Source: an uncultured Verrucomicrobia subdivision 3 bacterium (GTDB lineage Bacteria > Verrucomicrobiota > Verrucomicrobiia > Limisphaerales > UBA11358). Taken from it: DNA of 64,000 nucleotides. Shown one piece after another: positions 60,450 to 64,000 of this stretch. A model generated the notes under the pieces. It made no database searches and was not told where the DNA came from. It saw only the letters and a program-made list of their open reading frames with translations. Where the stretch lies: NCBI GenBank assembly GCA_903858275.1, contig CAIOIC010000018.1, positions 1-64,000 of the forward strand. The letters run 5' to 3'. Within the stretch, counting starts at the first letter, position 1. Each line of letters begins with the position of its first letter. Made by a program: the position numbers and the translations under genes.

Positions 60450-61967
60450 TCACCTAGCTGAGATTGAGCCCCGTTGCCTCCTCGTAGCCTTGCGTTTCCC
60501 CGTTGCAGCCGTTGCCACATTTGCCATGTTCACTGGCTCGCCCGCAGCCGTTTTGACCACCACAACTGGCCGTATGCCCCACTGCCCTTCGCTATGGGAC
60601 TGCACGTGAGCAATAAGCTGCTTAACCTTGGCTAAAGCCTCCGCATCATCCTCCCGGCACATCACCCCGCAGCCGTCATATTCGTAGGTCAGGTGCAACC
60701 CCAAACGTTCGGCCAGTTTATACAGTTCCATGTTCTGCATCAGCTCGGTTTCGTAATAGATTGAAATTCCGTTGCCTACCGTAGCGCTGGCGGTTCGTGC
60801 CCAGACAGCATGAAGCAGCGGAAAGTTCGTTTTAAACCAGTGAATGAACTTTTTGTATTTCTCAGCACCGTTTATCGTCTGGTTTAGTGCAGCTTTGGAA
60901 GTTTCGCGCGTATAGCCCAGCTCCCTAATCAACACTTCCTTCGGATCGGTATCGGGGTGGCTAAATATGGCATTCCAGCGTTCCAGTTCAGCCAATATGT
61001 CCGAATTCCCCCCATCATAATGAGATAGTGGATTATTATGGGAGTTGGTGCTGGAGGAGGAAATGCTGGGAATAGATGGTAGTAGGGTGGTAGAGGCAGT
61101 AGTGATAATAGGTAATGACAAACTCTGGCTTTGTTCACGTTGCTTGCGTTGATCATTTTGAACAATTGTATGCTGATGATCCCCGGGCAACAATGGATGA
61201 TGAGCCTGCCATCCCTTACCTTTTGCGCAATGTACCAGGTAATGCGCAAGGAACAGTGGATGACAGCTGCGAATATCCATCACGTATCTATATTTGAGAT
61301 CGCCACAGCTAAAAAAACGTCTCAGGTCGCTCTTCATCCCCACAAACTCATTCCAGACACGCCCATCAGTATTATTGCTCTTGAGCTTGGTGAAATTACG
61401 CTTACTGAAATCAGCTAATCTTGTCAATGCATCCAGACGAGTGAGGTATGGCCAATTGCTTTGCTCGATAAAATCTACAGCGAGCTCATTGTATTTATAC
61501 TGAATCCGGCCATCGTGAATGTATTGCAAGAACTCGTTGCTATAGATTTTGCCTTTGGTTCGATGGTAGCTGGCTCGTTTCTGTAACTGGCGCTTGAGCT
61601 TTGGGTCGTGGAAACAATTGCGCAAATACGTCAATTCACAAACACTCATCAACTGGGCACCTTTTTCAGTCAGCTTATATCCGCGCGTCTTGGTCCCAAC
61701 GATGTATTGCCGGTCCACTTCGATGATCCCACAACGAACCAAAGCATCCAGGCACGGTTTGTATTGCACGCCGTAGTTCTCGAACTGCTCTTTGATCGTC
61801 TTGGCGGCTATGTTTGCGTATTCATGGTCGCGGCAGAAATGCAATACACGGCGCAGAAAGGCATGGGTAGCGCTATAGGCTTTTTCGTTCTGGTAGGCTG
61901 GCTCGTCGTACAGTTCAGCGACTAGTTCTATGCTTATGCGCGGGTTGGTGACTTTGATGGCTGGCAT
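60450..61967 (-). CDS. diverged family-A-type DNA polymerase
   Basis: 505 residues. The N-terminal 100 look like a winged helix (THAFLRRVLHFCRDHEYANI, then YKLTEKG). The C-terminal half carries the three polymerase motifs. Motif A is VMDIRSCHPLFLAHYL (Asp231), comparable to DYSQIELRIMAHLS of Pol I. Motif B is RETSKAALNQTING (354-367), which repeats the O-helix spacing R-x3-K-x3-F-x3-Y-G exactly, with Asn in place of Phe and Tyr. Motif C is YEYDGCGV (Asp431), where Pol I has VHDE. A Ser/Thr-rich linker (280-315) separates motifs A and B. There is no exonuclease domain. It is probably the replicative polymerase of the element. Confidence 0.6.
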   Translation of the reverse strand: MPAIKVTNPRISIELVAELYDEPAYQNEKAYSATHAFLRRVLHFCRDHEYANIAAKTIKEQFENYGVQYKPCLDALVRCGIIEVDRQYIVGTKTRGYKLTEKGAQLMSVCELTYLRNCFHDPKLKRQLQKRASYHRTKGKIYSNEFLQYIHDGRIQYKYNELAVDFIEQSNWPYLTRLDALTRLADFSKRNFTKLKSNNTDGRVWNEFVGMKSDLRRFFSCGDLKYRYVMDIRSCHPLFLAHYLVHCAKGKGWQAHHPLLPGDHQHTIVQNDQRKQREQSQSLSLPIITTASTTLLPSIPSISSSSTNSHNNPLSHYDGGNSDILAELERWNAIFSHPDTDPKEVLIRELGYTRETSKAALNQTINGAEKYKKFIHWFKTNFPLLHAVWARTASATVGNGISIYYETELMQNMELYKLAERLGLHLTYEYDGCGVMCREDDAEALAKVKQLIAHVQSHSEGQWGIRPVVVVKTAAGEPVNMANVATAATGKRKATRRQRGSISAR

Positions 61968-61979
61968 ATGTTTTTACGG

Positions 61980-62156
61980 TTAAATAATTTGATTGTGTGG
62001 GCTGGTGGTCAGCGCGAATTCATAAAAATCAAATGGCCGCAAATCGAATTTTACGAAGCTACCGAGCCCGACCATGCAATTATTCAGCTTGGCCGGCAGC
62101 ATTTCCGGCCTGTTTTGGCGCTCATTTGATCCGGATTGTTTGGGTTTCGCACGCAT
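61980..62156 (-). CDS. possible small protein between helicase and polymerase genes
   Basis: 58 residues from ATG 62156 (MRAKPKQSGSNERQNRPEML and on, ending FALTTSPHNQII). It fills the gap between the RepA-like stop (62179) and the polymerase start (61967) almost exactly, with 22 and 12 bp left over, as genes of an operon do. The start is basic and the end mixed. No family and no good Shine-Dalgarno, so it is uncertain. Confidence 0.4.
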   Translation of the reverse strand: MRAKPKQSGSNERQNRPEMLPAKLNNCMVGLGSFVKFDLRPFDFYEFALTTSPHNQII

Positions 62157-62178
62157 TTCGATTATAGGCGTTCGACGG

Positions 62179-63303
62179 TCAGGCCGCCGTCTCCACCCTC
62201 TCAATTTCGATTTTTCCTGGTGCCGGGGCAGTCTCAGTCTCACCGGTCTCAACTGTCTCACTGGTCTCGCCGCCCTCAGTTGAGCTCCACAGTTTCCTGG
62301 TGGCGTCGTAGGAGACGTGGCCGTTTTCCCGAAGCAACGCCTTAACTCTATAGAACGTGGCGCGCGATACGCCTGAATCTATACATTGGGCCAGCCACTC
62401 GATGTTCGTCATGGGGGTGACCTTCACGATGTCATACAACACCTGGCCAAAACCGTTGAGGTTTTCATCCCGCTCGCTCTGCATTTCTTCCGGGTCCAGA
62501 TCATCACGTTCCACCATCACCGGATAATCCCACTGCACCACAAACGGATGCTGCGGCGCTAGATTGCGCAACGTCATCTCCAATGTATAGCAACCGGCAA
62601 CTTTATGTTCGGTGAGCGTAATTATACTATCCGCATCACGGGCAAATACTCCGCTGCCGCTCATGCGGTCGATGGCAGCCTTCTTTTTTGCGTCGCCTTT
62701 GGTAAAATGATGGGCAAACACCACGGCCGCTCCAGTACGTTCAGCCAACCGTTCCAACTGATGACAAAGCTCCCCCACGCCGCTGGACATGTTCTCTGAT
62801 TTGCCGACCATGGCTTTGTAAATGGGGTCGAGGATGATCAGCGAGTAGTTTTTGCCTTGGATTTCACGAATGATGTTGGCAACCAGAGCTTCGAAGTTGG
62901 CCGTCTTGCCACGTAGATTCCAAAGATTGAGGTTGTCCGCTTTTGAGATTCCACGGCGCTGCATGAGGGTTTCGACACGTGACTTGATGAATGCCCGCTG
63001 GATCTCAAAGTTGATGAACAGCACTTTGCCGACGTTGGTTTTCCAGCGCAGAAAGTCGGTTCCGGTAGCCACGCTCAATGCCATATCGAGCAATATCCAG
63101 GTCTTGCCAATTTTACTACCGCTAGCCAACACAGCTTTTGTGCCCTGATGGATGAGACCGCACACCAGTTCATTGGGGCGAACGATGTCAGTGCTGCTCA
63201 CAAACTGGGTTGCGTTGTCGATGGCCGGCAGGCCTGGAATACGCGGCACTGGGAACAAAGAAAATGTCGATGTTTTCTGAACGTTTGGCGCTATGGTATT
63301 CAT
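62179..63303 (-). CDS. RepA-type replicative helicase (RecA-fold ATPase)
   Basis: 374 residues. Walker A ASGSKIGKT (60-68), VLFINFEIQRAFIKSRV after the first strand, Walker B SLIILDPIYKAM (about 154-165) and VVFAHHFTKGD near 205 are the landmarks of the RSF1010 RepA-like hexameric helicase family. A winged-helix tail (IDSGVSRATFYRVKALLREN) and a Glu/Thr-rich end follow. It should unwind DNA 5'-3' for element replication. It lies between the SSB-like gene and the polymerase-like gene in one operon. AAA-type partner of the second copy at 56685. Confidence 0.83.
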   Translation of the reverse strand: MNTIAPNVQKTSTFSLFPVPRIPGLPAIDNATQFVSSTDIVRPNELVCGLIHQGTKAVLASGSKIGKTWILLDMALSVATGTDFLRWKTNVGKVLFINFEIQRAFIKSRVETLMQRRGISKADNLNLWNLRGKTANFEALVANIIREIQGKNYSLIILDPIYKAMVGKSENMSSGVGELCHQLERLAERTGAAVVFAHHFTKGDAKKKAAIDRMSGSGVFARDADSIITLTEHKVAGCYTLEMTLRNLAPQHPFVVQWDYPVMVERDDLDPEEMQSERDENLNGFGQVLYDIVKVTPMTNIEWLAQCIDSGVSRATFYRVKALLRENGHVSYDATRKLWSSTEGGETSETVETGETETAPAPGKIEIERVETAA

Positions 63304-63331
63304 ATAAATTGAATTGAATGTTAAATAAAAA

Positions 63332-63360
63332 GGCCGGGGCAGTGTTGCACCACCCCGGCC
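63332..63360 (-). terminator. hairpin between the SSB-like and RepA-like genes
   Basis: Perfect 8-bp arms GGCCGGGG/CCCCGGCC, loop 13 nt, followed on the minus strand by TTTTTATTTAA. The T-run and the following TATTTAA match the hairpins in the 26-37 kb block, which ties the two blocks to the same element. Confidence 0.75.
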
Positions 63361-63373
63361 ACCGGCTTTCAGC

Positions 63374-63826
63374 TTACGCCGTTTCGGTTTCGCTTCCCGG
63401 GGCCATGAACCCCTTGATTACCGAACTCACTTCCTTGCCACCTTCGGCGTAATCCACATCGACCACAACCTGAACTCCCTGCAACGATTCGGGATTGAAA
63501 TCGTAGAGGTCCGTCTTGGTGAGGGCGGCGTTCATCAAGGAATTATAATCCTTGATGAACAGCGTGATCCCACGACCGTTCTCGGCCAGGTTGTAGCTTT
63601 TGGTCAGCTTGAACGCCTGACCTTTGCTGTTCTTGGCGTCGAGCTGGACCACGATGTCCATACGGTTGAACTCTTCGCCATCTTCCGTCCCTGACAAGTT
63701 CACCACTTCGGTGATTACGCCAGGGTTCTTACCTTTGGGTGCGATCTCCGGACGAGCCAGCAAGGTAAACTTGCTGGTTTTGTTGGTAATCACGATCCCT
63801 TTATTACTGTTAGTTGTGGTTTTCAT
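63374..63826 (-). CDS. possible single-stranded DNA-binding-like protein
   Basis: 150 residues from ATG 63826 (a GTG at 63868 is less likely). After a Thr/Asn-rich head the body is beta-strand-rich: GIVITNKTSKFTLLARP, VITEVVNLSGTEDG, FNRMDIVVQLDAKN and LTKSYNLAENGRGITLFIKD, ending in an acidic Glu-Thr-Glu-Thr tail. The layout of a beta-barrel plus acidic C-terminus resembles SSB or the phage DUF669-type proteins. Being first in the replication operon supports that role. Family membership is not certain. The last 130 bp of the window, upstream of it, show no gene. Confidence 0.5.
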   Translation of the reverse strand: MKTTTNSNKGIVITNKTSKFTLLARPEIAPKGKNPGVITEVVNLSGTEDGEEFNRMDIVVQLDAKNSKGQAFKLTKSYNLAENGRGITLFIKDYNSLMNAALTKTDLYDFNPESLQGVQVVVDVDYAEGGKEVSSVIKGFMAPGSETETA

Positions 63827-64000
63827 TTGGTTGGTTGTGTTGTGCCGGTTTGTTGCCGGCTGATTCACTGCAACTATCGGTTGTTATTATCCGACTGGTT
63901 CGAGTTATTAAGGTGGGAACTGAACCAGCAGTTCCCGGTGTAGTGCGCTTGAACAACCTCTGACGCCTGGCAAATTCCTTTGTGTTCAATGTTCAGTTTA

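Noticed and set aside
60220..60453. 77-codon GTG frame between the polymerase and RT genes
   Set aside because: It overlaps both neighbours slightly, as real operon genes do, but has low-complexity Ser/Pro/Gln content and coincides with the paired RNA structure. Kept as an alternative, not annotated as a gene.
1..64000. CRISPR arrays, rRNA genes, IS elements
   Set aside because: No regularly spaced repeats, no rRNA-like stretches and no transposase were seen.

Overview
The window looks like part of a Verrucomicrobiota chromosome carrying a large integrated mobile element. Three things point to that phylum: several sulfatases and polysaccharide-degrading enzymes side by side, a PEP-CTERM protein with a lipoprotein neighbour, and an integrase with the Gly/Gln-type box typical of that group as I remember it. 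The taxonomic call is an inference from gene content.

Region 1 (1-12.4 kb, mostly + strand) is a polysaccharide-utilisation locus: a partial alpha/beta hydrolase, a tandem double esterase, two sulfatases, a heparinase-I/glucuronan-lyase-like lyase, a GH2 glycosidase fused to an alginate-lyase-type domain, and a GH31 glycosidase. Together they fit stepwise breakdown of a sulfated, uronic-acid-containing polysaccharide. A short-chain dehydrogenase and tRNA-Ala(CGC) close it.

Region 2 (12.4-26 kb) starts with a tyrosine integrase beside the tRNA. Small cargo genes follow, then a complete four-gene Wadjet (JetABCD) anti-plasmid system. After it comes an unrecognised two-gene module (soluble protein plus four-helix membrane protein, ATGA-coupled). 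Remnants of an SRAP protein and of a type I methyltransferase (HsdM) show turnover at this defence locus.

Region 3 (26-37.5 kb, - strand) is a block of DNA-metabolism genes: DUF932, a small membrane protein, a sliding clamp, an unknown, a zinc-ribbon membrane protein, an HDAC-like hydrolase, a WGR-DNA ligase fusion, RadC, two Api92-like proteins and a RecB/Cas4-like nuclease. Many of the gaps hold a hairpin and an AAAGGA ribosome site. A histone-H1-like gene is divergent, across a large inverted repeat.

Region 4 (37.6-54.5 kb) is surface and stress cargo: a PEP-CTERM protein, a lipoprotein, a 3413-residue RCC1-transglutaminase-RHS protein with a variable tip and a candidate immunity gene, and a secreted protein. 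An HtrA-like protease and a small zinc-ribbon membrane protein are preceded by two copies of the same operator-promoter, with an XRE regulator between them. Two more zinc-ribbon membrane proteins follow.

Region 5 (54.7-64 kb, - strand) is a replication-like operon: a possible SSB-like protein, a RepA-type ATPase, a highly diverged family-A-type DNA polymerase, a reverse transcriptase and a second RepA-type ATPase, plus small DNA-binding-like genes. The stretch just upstream of the reverse transcriptase folds into a closed 133-nt structure (16 Watson-Crick pairs in the closing helix plus two perfect 7-bp hairpins). Four more hairpins lie downstream of the gene. I consider the RT with its structured RNA, inside an operon with its own polymerase, helicases and possible SSB, the best candidate for an undescribed system. 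The right end of the element is not in the window.
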